Origin: Streptomyces akebiae
GTDB taxonomy: Bacteria > Actinomycetota > Actinomycetes > Streptomycetales > Streptomycetaceae
DNA length: 64,000 nt
Direction of reading: 5' to 3'
NCBI RefSeq assembly: GCF_019599145.1
Contig: NZ_CP080647.1
Location: 3,596,001-3,660,000, forward strand
Part shown: piece after piece, positions 56,586 to 64,000 of the stretch
Layout of the letters: each line of letters opens with the position of its first letter
How positions within the stretch are numbered: the stretch's first letter is position 1
Notes under the pieces: model-generated
Told to the model about the DNA's origin: nothing
The model's input: the letters and a program-made list of their open reading frames with translations, nothing else
The model's database searches: none
Translations under genes and position numbers: made by a program

Positions 56586-57986
56586 ATGATGTCGCGAGTT
56601 CCAGGGTGGCTCGGCCGGCTCGGCGCCGGACTGAGCGGGTGGGGCGAGCGGTTGGAGCGACGCCGGGCGGAGATGGAGGCGGAGGACGCGGAAGGGTCGG
56701 CCGCCTCCGAAGACGGCCGGGGCGCAGCCGGGCCTGGGACTGGGACCGGGGCTGGGACCGGGACCGGGACTGGCGACGACGGTACGGGCGGCTCTGATTC
56801 GACTGCTGAGGCGGGTGGTTCCACCGGCCCCACGGGTGCGGCGGGTTCTGCCGGGTCCGCGGGCTCTCGGAGTCGGCCGACCGCCCCTGTCCTCTCCACG
56901 CGTCCGGATCCCGCGTCGGCGGTGCCCTGGGGGATGCGGGTGGCGGCCGAGGCCGGATGGCGGCTGCTCGTGCTCGCGGGCACCGTCTGGGTGTTGATGC
57001 GGGTCATCAGCTCCGTACGGCTGCTGGTGCTGTCGTTCACCGCCGCTCTGCTCGTCACCGCCGTGCTCCAGCCGACCGTGGCACGGCTGACCCGGCACGG
57101 CGTACCGCGCGGCCTCGCCACCGCGCTGACCGCCGCCCTCGGGTTCATCGTCATGGGACTGATCGGCTGGTTCGTCACCTGGCAGGTCATGGAGAACATC
57201 GACGACCTCTCCGACCAGATCCAGGACGGCATCGACGAGTTGCAGCGCTGGCTGCTCGACAGCCCGTTCCACGTCACCGAGAACCAGATCAACGACATCG
57301 CGAAGAACCTCCGCGAGGCGATCAGCGACAACACGGACACGATCACCTCGGCGGGACTGGAGGGCGTGACCGTCATCGTCGAAGCGCTCACCGGCATCCT
57401 CCTGACGATGTTCTCCACCCTATTCCTGCTCTACGACGGCAAGCGGATCTGGCAGTGGACCCTGAAGCTGGTGCCGGCGGCGGCCCGGCCGGGGGTCTCG
57501 GCGGCCGGGCCGCGCGCCTGGCAGACGTTGACGGCGTATGTGCGCGGCACGGTGGTCGTGGCGCTGATCGACGCGATCTTCATCGGCCTGGGGATCTACT
57601 TCCTGGACGTGCCGATGGCGGTCCCGCTGGCCGTGTTCATCTTCCTGTTCTCCTTCATCCCGCTGGTGGGTGCGGTCGTCTCGGGCGCGCTGGCGGTCGT
57701 CGTGGCACTGGTGACACAGGGTGTCTTCACGGCCGTCATGACGCTGGCCGTCGTGCTCGCCGTGCAGCAGATCGAGGGGCACATCCTCCAGCCGTTCATC
57801 CTCGGCCGGGCCGTCCGGGTGCATCCCCTGGCCGTCGTGCTGGCGGTCGCCGCCGGTGGCATGATCGCGGGGATCGGGGGTGCGGTGGTGGCCGTGCCGC
57901 TGGTCGCCGTCACCAACACGGTGGTGGGGTCGCTGCGCGCGTACGCGGACGAGCAGCAGGCGCGGGAACTGCACGACACCGCCTAG
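56586..57986 (+). CDS. AI-2E-family transporter
   Basis: A 466-residue membrane protein. The first 110 residues are low complexity, with a Gly-Thr repeat made by a GGGACC-type hexamer repeat at 56728-56775. The remainder has the AI-2E exporter layout: LLVLAGTVWVLMRVISSVRLL, LLVTAVLQPTVARLTRHGVP, FIVMGLIGWFVTWQVMEN, an amphipathic region, then VVALIDAIFIGLGIYFLDVP, IFLFSFIPLVGAVVSGALA, GHILQPFILGRAVRVHPL. ATG 56586 behind GGAAGAGG; GTG 56553 is an alternative. Substrate unknown. Confidence 0.9.
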   Translation: MMSRVPGWLGRLGAGLSGWGERLERRRAEMEAEDAEGSAASEDGRGAAGPGTGTGAGTGTGTGDDGTGGSDSTAEAGGSTGPTGAAGSAGSAGSRSRPTAPVLSTRPDPASAVPWGMRVAAEAGWRLLVLAGTVWVLMRVISSVRLLVLSFTAALLVTAVLQPTVARLTRHGVPRGLATALTAALGFIVMGLIGWFVTWQVMENIDDLSDQIQDGIDELQRWLLDSPFHVTENQINDIAKNLREAISDNTDTITSAGLEGVTVIVEALTGILLTMFSTLFLLYDGKRIWQWTLKLVPAAARPGVSAAGPRAWQTLTAYVRGTVVVALIDAIFIGLGIYFLDVPMAVPLAVFIFLFSFIPLVGAVVSGALAVVVALVTQGVFTAVMTLAVVLAVQQIEGHILQPFILGRAVRVHPLAVVLAVAAGGMIAGIGGAVVAVPLVAVTNTVVGSLRAYADEQQARELHDTA

Positions 57987-58013
57987 GGCAGCGGGCGGAG
58001 GCGGGTGGTCGGG

Positions 58014-58625
58014 CTAGGCGGACGGGTCGGCGGACGGGTCGGCGGACGGGCTTTCCTGGTGGCGGTGTTCGTGGCGCAGGAGGACCACGCCGTTGCCGAA
58101 GGTACGGGTCTCGACCAGGCGCAGGCCGGTGGGCGTCGCCGTGTCGGCTGCCGGGAAGAGCCGCTTGCCGGCTCCCAGGAGCACGGGGTGGACGTAGACG
58201 CGGTACTCGTCGACCAGGCCGTGCCGCATGAACTGGGCCGCCAGTTCGGCGCCGCCCACGACCAGGTCACCGCCGTCCTGTGCCTTGAGCGCCTCGATGT
58301 CCTTCACGACGATGTCCCGGACGATAGTGGTGTGCCGGTCCCCGTGCCGCAGGGTCCGGGAGTAGACCAGCTTCGGCTTGTTCCGCCAGATCTCGGCGAA
58401 GTCGGCCACGGGACGTGGGGTGCCGGGGTCCCGGTCGGCCGTGGGCCAGTAGGCGTCCATCAGCTCGTACGTGACGCGGCCTTCGAGGAAGACGCCCATG
58501 CCACGGAGGACGTCGTTGAAGTGCGTGTGCAGTTCGTCGTCGACCAGGTGCCAGTCGATCTCCCGGTTCGGGCCCTCGATGTAGCCGTCGAGGGACACGG
58601 ACATCATCAGGACGAGCTTGCGCAT
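58014..58625 (-). CDS. Dihydrofolate reductase-like (RibD C-terminal) protein
   Basis: A 203-residue NADPH-type reductase fold: MRKLVLMMSVSLDGYIEGPN, REIDWHLVD, GRVTYELMDAYWP, KLVYSRTL, GGDLVVGGAELAAQFMRHGLVDEYRVYVHPVLLG. True DHFR residues are not all present, so it belongs to the YyaP/RibD-C group of unknown substrate. The C-terminus ends in SADPSADPSA, encoded by a 12-base tandem repeat. ATG 58625. Confidence 0.9.
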   Translation of the reverse strand: MRKLVLMMSVSLDGYIEGPNREIDWHLVDDELHTHFNDVLRGMGVFLEGRVTYELMDAYWPTADRDPGTPRPVADFAEIWRNKPKLVYSRTLRHGDRHTTIVRDIVVKDIEALKAQDGGDLVVGGAELAAQFMRHGLVDEYRVYVHPVLLGAGKRLFPAADTATPTGLRLVETRTFGNGVVLLRHEHRHQESPSADPSADPSA

Positions 58626-58876
58626 GGGGCCTCTCGGGTGTCGGGCTGCTTCGAGTGTGTTCGCGTGTGTTCGGGTGTGTGGGCGGTCTCGGGTTCGGGT
58701 GTCTCGGGTTTCTGGGTGCCTGGGGTGTTGCGGCTTGTGAGGGAGAGGATCGCCTGTACGGGGGCCGGTCGCACGGACGTGGGTCGCGGCGGGGAATTTC
58801 GGTCGCCCGTGTCGGCGTACCGGCCCAGGGTTCCCCGGATGGATGTTCGAGGAAGTCGAGGGTTGGTGGATCGGGC

Positions 58877-59992
58877 TTGGAGCCACTGGGACGGGCCGCG
58901 CGGGACGACGACGAGGAGTCGGTCAGGGCCCTTCTCGACGGCGGTGCCGATGTCAACGGGCGGTCGCCCGGCGGGCTGACCGCGTTGATGCTGGCGGCGG
59001 GGGCCGGCGCCCACCACGCGGCGGACGCGCTGCGGGAGAACGGGGCGTACGTGGCACTGCGGGACGAACACGGCCGCAGCGCGCTCGACTTCGCGGAGGA
59101 GGGCGCCGAACGGCACCCGGAAGAGCCCGGGTACCTGATGATCGTCACCGATCTGGAGAAGTACTTCGGCAGACGAGCCGACTTCGCGACGACGATGGAG
59201 CGGGCGATCCGGTTCGGTGATCCCGAGAGCGACATCTGGTTCAGGGCCATCTCGGCCCTGGACGGCTGGGCGGACGACGAGGCCGTGGCAGGGGCGGAGG
59301 TGGCACTGAACAGTCCCCGGGCGTCCGAACGGTACTTCGCGGCCGACCTGCTGAGGTCCTTCCGCCTCTACAACGCCTCCCTGCGCAACGGCGCACACCG
59401 GACGCGGCAGGCGGCGGCGCTGCTGCGGGCGCGACTGGCGGTGGAGGACCATCCAGCCGTCCTCGGACTCGTCATCCAGGGGCTGGTGGAGCAGTCCGGC
59501 TTCGCCGACGACGCCCGGGAGATCCTGCGGCACGCCGGTCATCCGCACCGCGAGGTCCGGGCGGCGGTCGCCTACGCCGTGTACGTCTCCCAGGACGTCT
59601 CGCCGGACGTCTCCCCGGACCTGGGGGGCCGCGAGGCCCGTACGACCCTGGAGGCCCTGCTCGCCCTGGCTCGCGACCCGTGCGCCGAGGTACGCGGCCA
59701 CGCGGTGGCGAGCCTTTCCTGTCTTTTCGACCCCGCCGAGCCGGTTCCCGCCGTGCACACCGCCCTGCGCCGCGCTCTGCACGACCCGGACCCGTCCGTG
59801 GTCCATGACGCGGCCTGCGCGCTGGGCAAGCTCGACAGCGGGCGCCGGCTGCCCTTCCGCGCCGAGCAGATCCTCGTACGGCGGTATCTCGACGAGCCGG
59901 GTGAGAGCCGGTACTACGCGCGCGCGTTCCGGGTCATCGAGCGGTGGCCCCGGGAGCGTCTGTGGGACGTACGGGATTCGCTGCCGGAGTGA
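58877..59992 (+). CDS. Ankyrin/HEAT-repeat protein
   Basis: About 371 residues of helical repeats. Two ankyrin units at the N-terminus (SVRALLDGGADVNGRSPGGL, TALMLAAGAG, GAYVALRDEHGRSALDFAEE), then HEAT-like helical repeats (DIWFRAISALDGWADDE, REVRAAVAYAVYVSQDV, AEVRGHAVASLSCLFDP, SVVHDAACALGKLDSG). Probably a protein-interaction scaffold. The start is uncertain: TTG 58877 is the first start close to the repeat; the frame is open to 58655 but the upstream part looks non-coding. Confidence 0.75.
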   Translation: MEPLGRAARDDDEESVRALLDGGADVNGRSPGGLTALMLAAGAGAHHAADALRENGAYVALRDEHGRSALDFAEEGAERHPEEPGYLMIVTDLEKYFGRRADFATTMERAIRFGDPESDIWFRAISALDGWADDEAVAGAEVALNSPRASERYFAADLLRSFRLYNASLRNGAHRTRQAAALLRARLAVEDHPAVLGLVIQGLVEQSGFADDAREILRHAGHPHREVRAAVAYAVYVSQDVSPDVSPDLGGREARTTLEALLALARDPCAEVRGHAVASLSCLFDPAEPVPAVHTALRRALHDPDPSVVHDAACALGKLDSGRRLPFRAEQILVRRYLDEPGESRYYARAFRVIERWPRERLWDVRDSLPE

Positions 59993-60013
59993 GTGGGTGG
60001 CGGGTCCGTCGGG

Positions 60014-60679
60014 TCAGCTTCCCTCGCTGCCGGTGTCGGTGCCTGTGTCCGCGGCGGTCTCGGGCTCGGCCGTGGTGCGGGGGAAGGAGACCTCGACACG
60101 GCGGTTCTTCTTGCGGCCCTCTTCGGAGGAGTTGTCGGCGATCGGGTAGTCCTCGCTGTAGCCGCGCACCTCGAAGGTGACGTTGCCGCCCAGGTCCGCG
60201 GCGAGGAGGTCGTGGACCGCCTCGGCACGTTTCTTGGAGAGGGTCAGGCCGTGGGCGTAGGAGCCGAGGTTGTCCGTGAAGCCGAAGACGCGGACCGTGC
60301 CCGCGTTCTGCTTCTTGATCTCCTCCGCGATCGTCTGGATGCGGGAGCGGGCCTGCGGGTTGAGCTTCGCGCTGTTCTTCGGGAAGAGGACCTCCGCCTG
60401 GAGCGCGAACGTCACGTTCTCGTTGGTGTCCTCGCGGCGTTCCTCGCCGCCGAGGTCCTCCACGACCGACTTGATGTCCAGGACCTTGGCGGGCGCGAGG
60501 GTGGCCCCCTGGGCGAGCTTCAGGCCAGGGCTGTTCGCGTCCACCTCCGGGGGTGGGGACGTGGTGACGGTGCCTGGAGGTTCGCTGGGGTCGTCCGCGG
60601 CGGCCGGGGAGGGCGTCGCAAGCGTGAGGGCGGCCAGGACGGCGAGGGCCGCGGTGACCCGTGGGGTGAGGACGGTCAT
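60014..60679 (-). CDS. Secreted OmpA-like peptidoglycan-binding protein
   Basis: A 221-residue exported protein. Signal peptide VTAALAVLAALTLATPSPAAA; mature OmpA-C domain: NVTFALQAEVLFPKNSAKLN, RIQTIAEEIKKQ, VRVFGFTDNLGSYAHGLTLS, KKRAEAVHDLL, VRGYSEDYPIADN, RKKNRRVEVSF. Asp/Arg residues that bind diaminopimelate are kept. ATG 60679 is 2 bases after the upstream stop, so translation is coupled to the lipoprotein gene. Confidence 0.9.
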   Translation of the reverse strand: MTVLTPRVTAALAVLAALTLATPSPAAADDPSEPPGTVTTSPPPEVDANSPGLKLAQGATLAPAKVLDIKSVVEDLGGEERREDTNENVTFALQAEVLFPKNSAKLNPQARSRIQTIAEEIKKQNAGTVRVFGFTDNLGSYAHGLTLSKKRAEAVHDLLAADLGGNVTFEVRGYSEDYPIADNSSEEGRKKNRRVEVSFPRTTAEPETAADTGTDTGSEGS

Positions 60680-60681
60680 GG

Positions 60682-61281
60682 TCACTCGCCCTCGGAGAGT
60701 TCGATCGTGGCGGGGGGCATGGAGCCGACCTGGAAGTCGACCGAGGTGGTGCCTTCGGGGGGTGCCGGGAATTGGGCGAACCACTGGGCCGTGGCGCCCT
60801 CGTCGACGCCGCCGGTGAACTTGGTGCACAGGCATCGGCCCGAGGTGTCACGGAGAACGAGGTACCTCTTCCTGCCGGACTGGTCGACGAGGTTGGCACC
60901 CGCGATGGAGGCCCCGTTCTTGGCCAGCTCTTTCTCGTCGCCCAGCCAATTCGCCGGGACCCAGGCCTCTCCTGTGTTGTTCACGACGGTTCCCTCGACG
61001 GTGACGAACCCTCCGTCGTCCCTCTGAGCCGACGTCACCGTGAGCGTCAACCCGTTCTCCCCCTTCACCTCGGCCAGCACCGAGTCGGTGGCGGGCGCCG
61101 ACGCATCCTGCTCACCGCCGCTGCCTTCTTCCTTCGGTGACGGCGTCGAAGACGAGCCCTTGTCGGACGACTTGTCGTCGTCACCTCCCCCGCCGCAACC
61201 GGCCACCGTGAGGAGCAGCCCGGTCGCGATCGCCACCGCGGTCACTGCCCTGCGGCCCTTCATGGTGTGCCGAAGGTTCAT
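60682..61281 (-). CDS. Lipoprotein
   Basis: A 199-residue lipoprotein: basic start, hydrophobic segment and lipobox V-A-G-C29. A Gly/Ser/Asp linker leads to an immunoglobulin-like domain (LTLTVTSAQRDDGGFVTVEG, WFAQFPAPPEGTTSVDFQVG) like those of telomeric-repeat-type or DUF4352 lipoproteins. C-R-C-L-C in GRCLCTKF is an odd cysteine pair. ATG 61281 follows AGAGGAAG. Confidence 0.85.
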   Translation of the reverse strand: MNLRHTMKGRRAVTAVAIATGLLLTVAGCGGGGDDDKSSDKGSSSTPSPKEEGSGGEQDASAPATDSVLAEVKGENGLTLTVTSAQRDDGGFVTVEGTVVNNTGEAWVPANWLGDEKELAKNGASIAGANLVDQSGRKRYLVLRDTSGRCLCTKFTGGVDEGATAQWFAQFPAPPEGTTSVDFQVGSMPPATIELSEGE

Positions 61282-61296
61282 CGGTACGGCTTCCTC

Positions 61297-61914
61297 TCAC
61301 TTGGCCAGATACGCAGAGAACATCACGGACGCGTCGGGAAGGTCGTCCGGATTGAAATTTCCTGGGTCGATGTCCACAGGCACACCGTCGCAGTCGAGAG
61401 AGACGGGATCCGTAGGGTTGGTGTTCGAGGGGAAGTCGCAGCGCGGCTGGATGACGGCCACCGCCCGGGCCTTGGCCGTCATGTTCTCCGTTCCGGGAAT
61501 GATCGAATCACCCACGGTGTAGTCCGTCACGACATCCACCTGGAATCCCGGGGCACCGTTTACCTCGGTGGGCTGGACGCTTCCGTCGAGGGACGAATTG
61601 TTCTGGGCAGCCAGCTCTGCGGCCGCTGCATCGACCTCGTCGACGGGAAGTCCCCCCATGGACAGGTCCAGCCAGTCCAGCCAGTCGCCGTTGCCGGCGT
61701 CGATGGCCTCACTGAGGTCCAACAACAGTTCTTCCCTCGCCTGCTGCGCAGCCGCCAACGCCGCGGCGTCCGCAGCGGACTGCGCTCCGCTGCGGGCGGA
61801 GGCGGCCTGAGCGAACGCGAAGAACGCCAACCCTGCGAAGAGCAGGATCGTCGTCAGCCAGATGTAGAGGGGAAGGGTCGATCCCCGGTCGCAGACCAGC
61901 CGCGCGCCTGTCAG
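61297..61914 (-). CDS. TadG-like pilus-assembly protein
   Basis: A 205-residue protein with one N-terminal membrane helix (LPLYIWLTTILLFAGLAFFA) followed by SARSGAQSAADAAALAAAQQ, the hallmark of TadE/TadG-type minor pilins with a Tad leader. No ATG, GTG or TTG lies at the expected place; a CTG at 61914 overlaps the stop of the pilin gene as CTGA, giving LTGARLVCDRGSTLP. I take that as the start, with an upstream in-frame start inside the pilin gene as alternative. Confidence 0.75.
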   Translation of the reverse strand: MTGARLVCDRGSTLPLYIWLTTILLFAGLAFFAFAQAASARSGAQSAADAAALAAAQQAREELLLDLSEAIDAGNGDWLDWLDLSMGGLPVDEVDAAAAELAAQNNSSLDGSVQPTEVNGAPGFQVDVVTDYTVGDSIIPGTENMTAKARAVAVIQPRCDFPSNTNPTDPVSLDCDGVPVDIDPGNFNPDDLPDASVMFSAYLAK

Positions 61915-62117
61915 CCGATAACGCTCTTTACGGCGTTCAGGATCGCCTGGGAGATCAACCCGTCCAGCCCCAGACCGTCGATCATCACAAAGATCCCCGC
62001 GACGATGATCATGATGCCCGCGTACTCCACGAACCCCGCGCCCGAGTCCCGGTCTTTCCCCCGCATGCGGGCGGAGACCGTGGTCCTCCAGGCTTCGAAA
62101 CGGTGTTTCACCTTCAT
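61911..62117 (-). CDS. Flp-type pilin-like protein
   Basis: A 68-residue small protein: a basic leader (VKHRFEAWRTTVSARMRG) and DRDSGAGFVEYAG followed by a hydrophobic helix IMIIVAGIFVMIDGLG. The G-A-G-F-V-E-Y pattern is that of Flp prepilins, with Glu at +5 after cleavage at Gly. GGAAGG 8 nt before ATG 62117. Genes for the ATPase and prepilin peptidase are not in the window. Confidence 0.85.
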   Translation of the reverse strand: MKVKHRFEAWRTTVSARMRGKDRDSGAGFVEYAGIMIIVAGIFVMIDGLGLDGLISQAILNAVKSVIG

Positions 62118-62222
62118 GGCGGTTGCCTTCCCGCGCGATGCCGACACCAACCGGATCACCGTACGTGAGACGGCACGTACGCGGGGTGGGTCCGGGGGCC
62201 CAACTTTTGTTGGGGGGTGGGG

Positions 62223-62993
62223 TCATCGGGGCCACCCCCCGAGGGTGGTGCCCAGCCAGTGGGCTATGGCTTCGCTTCGGGTCGAGCTGTGCAGTTTCGC
62301 GAAGATGCGGTTGATGTGGTTCTTGACGGTCTTCTCGCTGATGAAGCAGGTGGCGGCGATCTGACGGTTGTTCATGCCGGACGCGATGAGGTCCATCACC
62401 TCCACCTCTCTTGAACTCAGGCCGTAGGAAGGGCGGTTGGCGCGGTCGAGGGTGTGGCGGTACAGAGTTGGCGCGTGCGTGGGGCCGGACTCTGACGACT
62501 GTGTCATAAATGGTTGCAGCTGCGAAGGTCGGTCGTGACTTTCGTGTGAAGGTTCGTAGGAAACGCCGAGTGAAGTTGAGACAGTCGCGGAGATGGTCGG
62601 GCGCCCCTCCCGCAGATCCCGTACCGCTGTCATCAGTTCGGGGGCCGTGAAGTCGCCGTGGACCAGGTAGCCGGAGGCGCCGCGGCGCAGGGCCTCGGTC
62701 ACCACCTCGGGCTCCGTGCTGTAGGTCAGCATCATCACGGGGCAGAGGGCGGCCAGTTCGGGGAGCGCGGTCAGGCCGTCCGTGCCCGGCATACGGACGT
62801 CGAGGAGGGCGACGTCCGGGCGGTGCCGGAGGGCTTCGCGCACCGCCTCCTCGCCGTTCGTGGCCTGGGCCACCACCGTGATGTCGGGGTGTGCGCCCAG
62901 CAGGGCGGTGAGGCCGGCGCGGACCACCGGGTTGTCGTCCGCGACGAGTACGCGAAGGGGTGGGCCGGGGCGTGCCTGCGGCTGGTCAGGCAT
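62223..62993 (-). CDS. LuxR/NarL-type response regulator
   Basis: A 256-residue two-component regulator. Receiver domain residues 14-125: VLVADDNPVVRAGL, phospho-Asp in ALLDVRMPG, TYS and a Val where Lys would be at VHGDF (usually K). Linker of about 50 residues is Ser/Pro-rich. HTH at the C-terminus: LSSREVEVMDLIASGMNNRQ and IAATCFISEKTVKNHINRIF. ATG 62993 lies inside the end of the kinase gene. Confidence 0.94.
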   Translation of the reverse strand: MPDQPQARPGPPLRVLVADDNPVVRAGLTALLGAHPDITVVAQATNGEEAVREALRHRPDVALLDVRMPGTDGLTALPELAALCPVMMLTYSTEPEVVTEALRRGASGYLVHGDFTAPELMTAVRDLREGRPTISATVSTSLGVSYEPSHESHDRPSQLQPFMTQSSESGPTHAPTLYRHTLDRANRPSYGLSSREVEVMDLIASGMNNRQIAATCFISEKTVKNHINRIFAKLHSSTRSEAIAHWLGTTLGGWPR

Positions 62994-64000
62994 GTGCGGC
63001 CTCCTGTCGGGGGGTGGGGGTGACGGGGGGTTCGGGGCGGGGCAGCGCGAGGGTCAGGGCGACTTCCGTGCCGGGGCTGGTCGTGCGCACGCGGAGGGTG
63101 CCGTCCGCGCGGGCCGCTCGCTCCGCCATGCCCAGGAGACCGAAGTGGCCGGATCTTTGCGCTTCTTCGAGGGTGAGGGCGCCCGGCAGTCCCACGCCGT
63201 CGTCCTTGATCACGAGGTGGAGCGTGTCCGGCGTGGTCGTCAGGGAGAGCTCCGCCGTGGTCGCGTGGGCGTGGCGGTGGATGTTCTCCAGGGCCTCCGA
63301 GGTGATCGCGAGGAGGTGGCGGGTCGTTTCGGGCGGGAGGGGCGGGGGTGGCGCGCCGGTGTGGGTGACGTGGGTGGGGATCGATGTGCGGGACGCGAAG
63401 TCCCTGGCCCTCTCCAGCAGTTCGGCCGTGAGGTCGGTGGGTGGGGCGGGCGTCGTCAGGTCCGTGTGGTGGCGTAGGTCCGTGAGGAGTTCACGGGATT
63501 CGGCGGCGGCTCGGCGGGCCGCCGACGCGACGAGGCCGGCTTGTTGTCTGAGGTGGGCCGGGTCGGGGGCGGGGCGGTCCGCCGAGGTCGCCAGGGCGTC
63601 GGCGGCGAGGGCGAGGCCGTGGAGGGTCTTGGCCACCGAGTCGTGGAGGTCGCGGGCCAGGCGAGCGCGCTCGGACTCCACGGCCTCCGCGACGGCCAGG
63701 CGGGAGGTGGCTTCGGAGAGGGCCTGGGTGGCCGTACCGAAGCGGAACATCAGGTTGCGGAGGGTGACTCCGATGATGCCGGCGGCGACGCAGAAGCCGG
63801 CGATGAGGAGGGTGTTGGCGCCTGCACCGGGACGGTGTTCCCAGGCGCGGTGGACGGTGAGGAGGACGGCGAGCTGGAGGCCGGTGAGGACGCCTGCGCC
63901 GCGCCAGCCGTAGAGGAGGCCGGAGAGGAGGGGGGTGCAGACGGTGGCGTAGGCGAGGGGGGAGACCGGGGAGGCGGTGAGGAGGAGGACCGCGCCGAAG
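62986..64000 (-). CDS. Sensor histidine kinase (NarX/DegS type), 5' end outside window
   Basis: The frame is open to the right edge; 338 residues are visible. Hydrophobic segments at the start (GAVLLLTASPVSPLAYATVC, LLYGWRGAGVLTGLQLAVLL, TLLIAGFCVAAGIIGVTL) form a membrane sensor. HisKA_3 phospho-His in LARDLHDSVAKTLHGLALA; HATPase with LLAITSEALENIHRHAHATT, DDGVGLPGA and GHFGLLGMAERA. The gene overlaps the response regulator by 8 bases and must phosphorylate it. Internal ATG 63750 is not the start. Confidence 0.94.
   Translation of the reverse strand, partial: FGAVLLLTASPVSPLAYATVCTPLLSGLLYGWRGAGVLTGLQLAVLLTVHRAWEHRPGAGANTLLIAGFCVAAGIIGVTLRNLMFRFGTATQALSEATSRLAVAEAVESERARLARDLHDSVAKTLHGLALAADALATSADRPAPDPAHLRQQAGLVASAARRAAAESRELLTDLRHHTDLTTPAPPTDLTAELLERARDFASRTSIPTHVTHTGAPPPPLPPETTRHLLAITSEALENIHRHAHATTAELSLTTTPDTLHLVIKDDGVGLPGALTLEEAQRSGHFGLLGMAERAARADGTLRVRTTSPGTEVALTLALPRPEPPVTPTPRQEAAHA

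Overview
The window is high-GC actinobacterial DNA, almost certainly a Streptomyces chromosome: strong third-position GC, GTG/TTG starts, several probable leaderless genes, WhiB-like, DUF1707, DUF4245 and DUF402 proteins, and a core block (ychF, ppgK, ispH, xseA, xseB, glpX, a whiB-like gene, class I and class II fumarases, PBP, ahpD, a cis-prenyltransferase, phoH-like) whose order resembles, from memory, the S. coelicolor SCO503x-SCO506x region.

Region by region. 1-624: 3' end of a PLP-dependent enzyme. 1170-9911: a complete FxSxx-type RiPP locus: precursor FxsA, TIR-like FxsC, the giant TIR/STAND/TPR protein FxsT, a radical SAM/SPASM maturase FxsB, and an unusual fusion of a HExxH peptide-modification domain to an AAC(3)-like acyltransferase. 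The genes are co-directional and mostly overlap, so they probably form one operon. This is the most interesting system here: peptide-crosslinking chemistry combined with proteins built like innate-immune NLR/TIR receptors, of unknown physiological role.

9.9-28.5 kb: an accessory island bounded by imperfect direct repeats, the right one lying over the 3' end of ychF. Its left half carries short-chain dehydrogenases, a CocE-type esterase, an NTF2-like protein, a royal-jelly-type secreted protein and a second-type lipB. Three SDR promoters and one tetR promoter share the palindrome AAACCGATCGGTTT, defining a local TetR regulon. Two paralogous SDR/tetR cassettes have lost their tetR genes to frameshifts. 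A broken ABC-2/DUF3533 permease and an IS5-type transposase fragment show active decay. The right half is a divergent TetR/operon unit (SDR, MBL hydrolase, alpha/beta hydrolase, diiron-like hydrolase, PDR/VanB-type reductase) with two CTGACA-N8-TGTCAG operators, followed by a decayed PD-(D/E)xK nuclease fragment.

28.5-58 kb: core housekeeping and cell-envelope genes, with clear hairpin terminators between many units, a PadR-ABC-FtsX stress-type exporter operon and a possible small RNA or attenuator before the prenyltransferase. 58-64 kb: DHFR-like protein, ankyrin/HEAT-type protein, then a leftward cluster of histidine kinase, LuxR-type response regulator, Flp-like pilin, TadG-like protein, lipoprotein and OmpA-like protein, the kinase running off the right edge.

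All functional calls come from reading motifs in the sequence; no database search was run.
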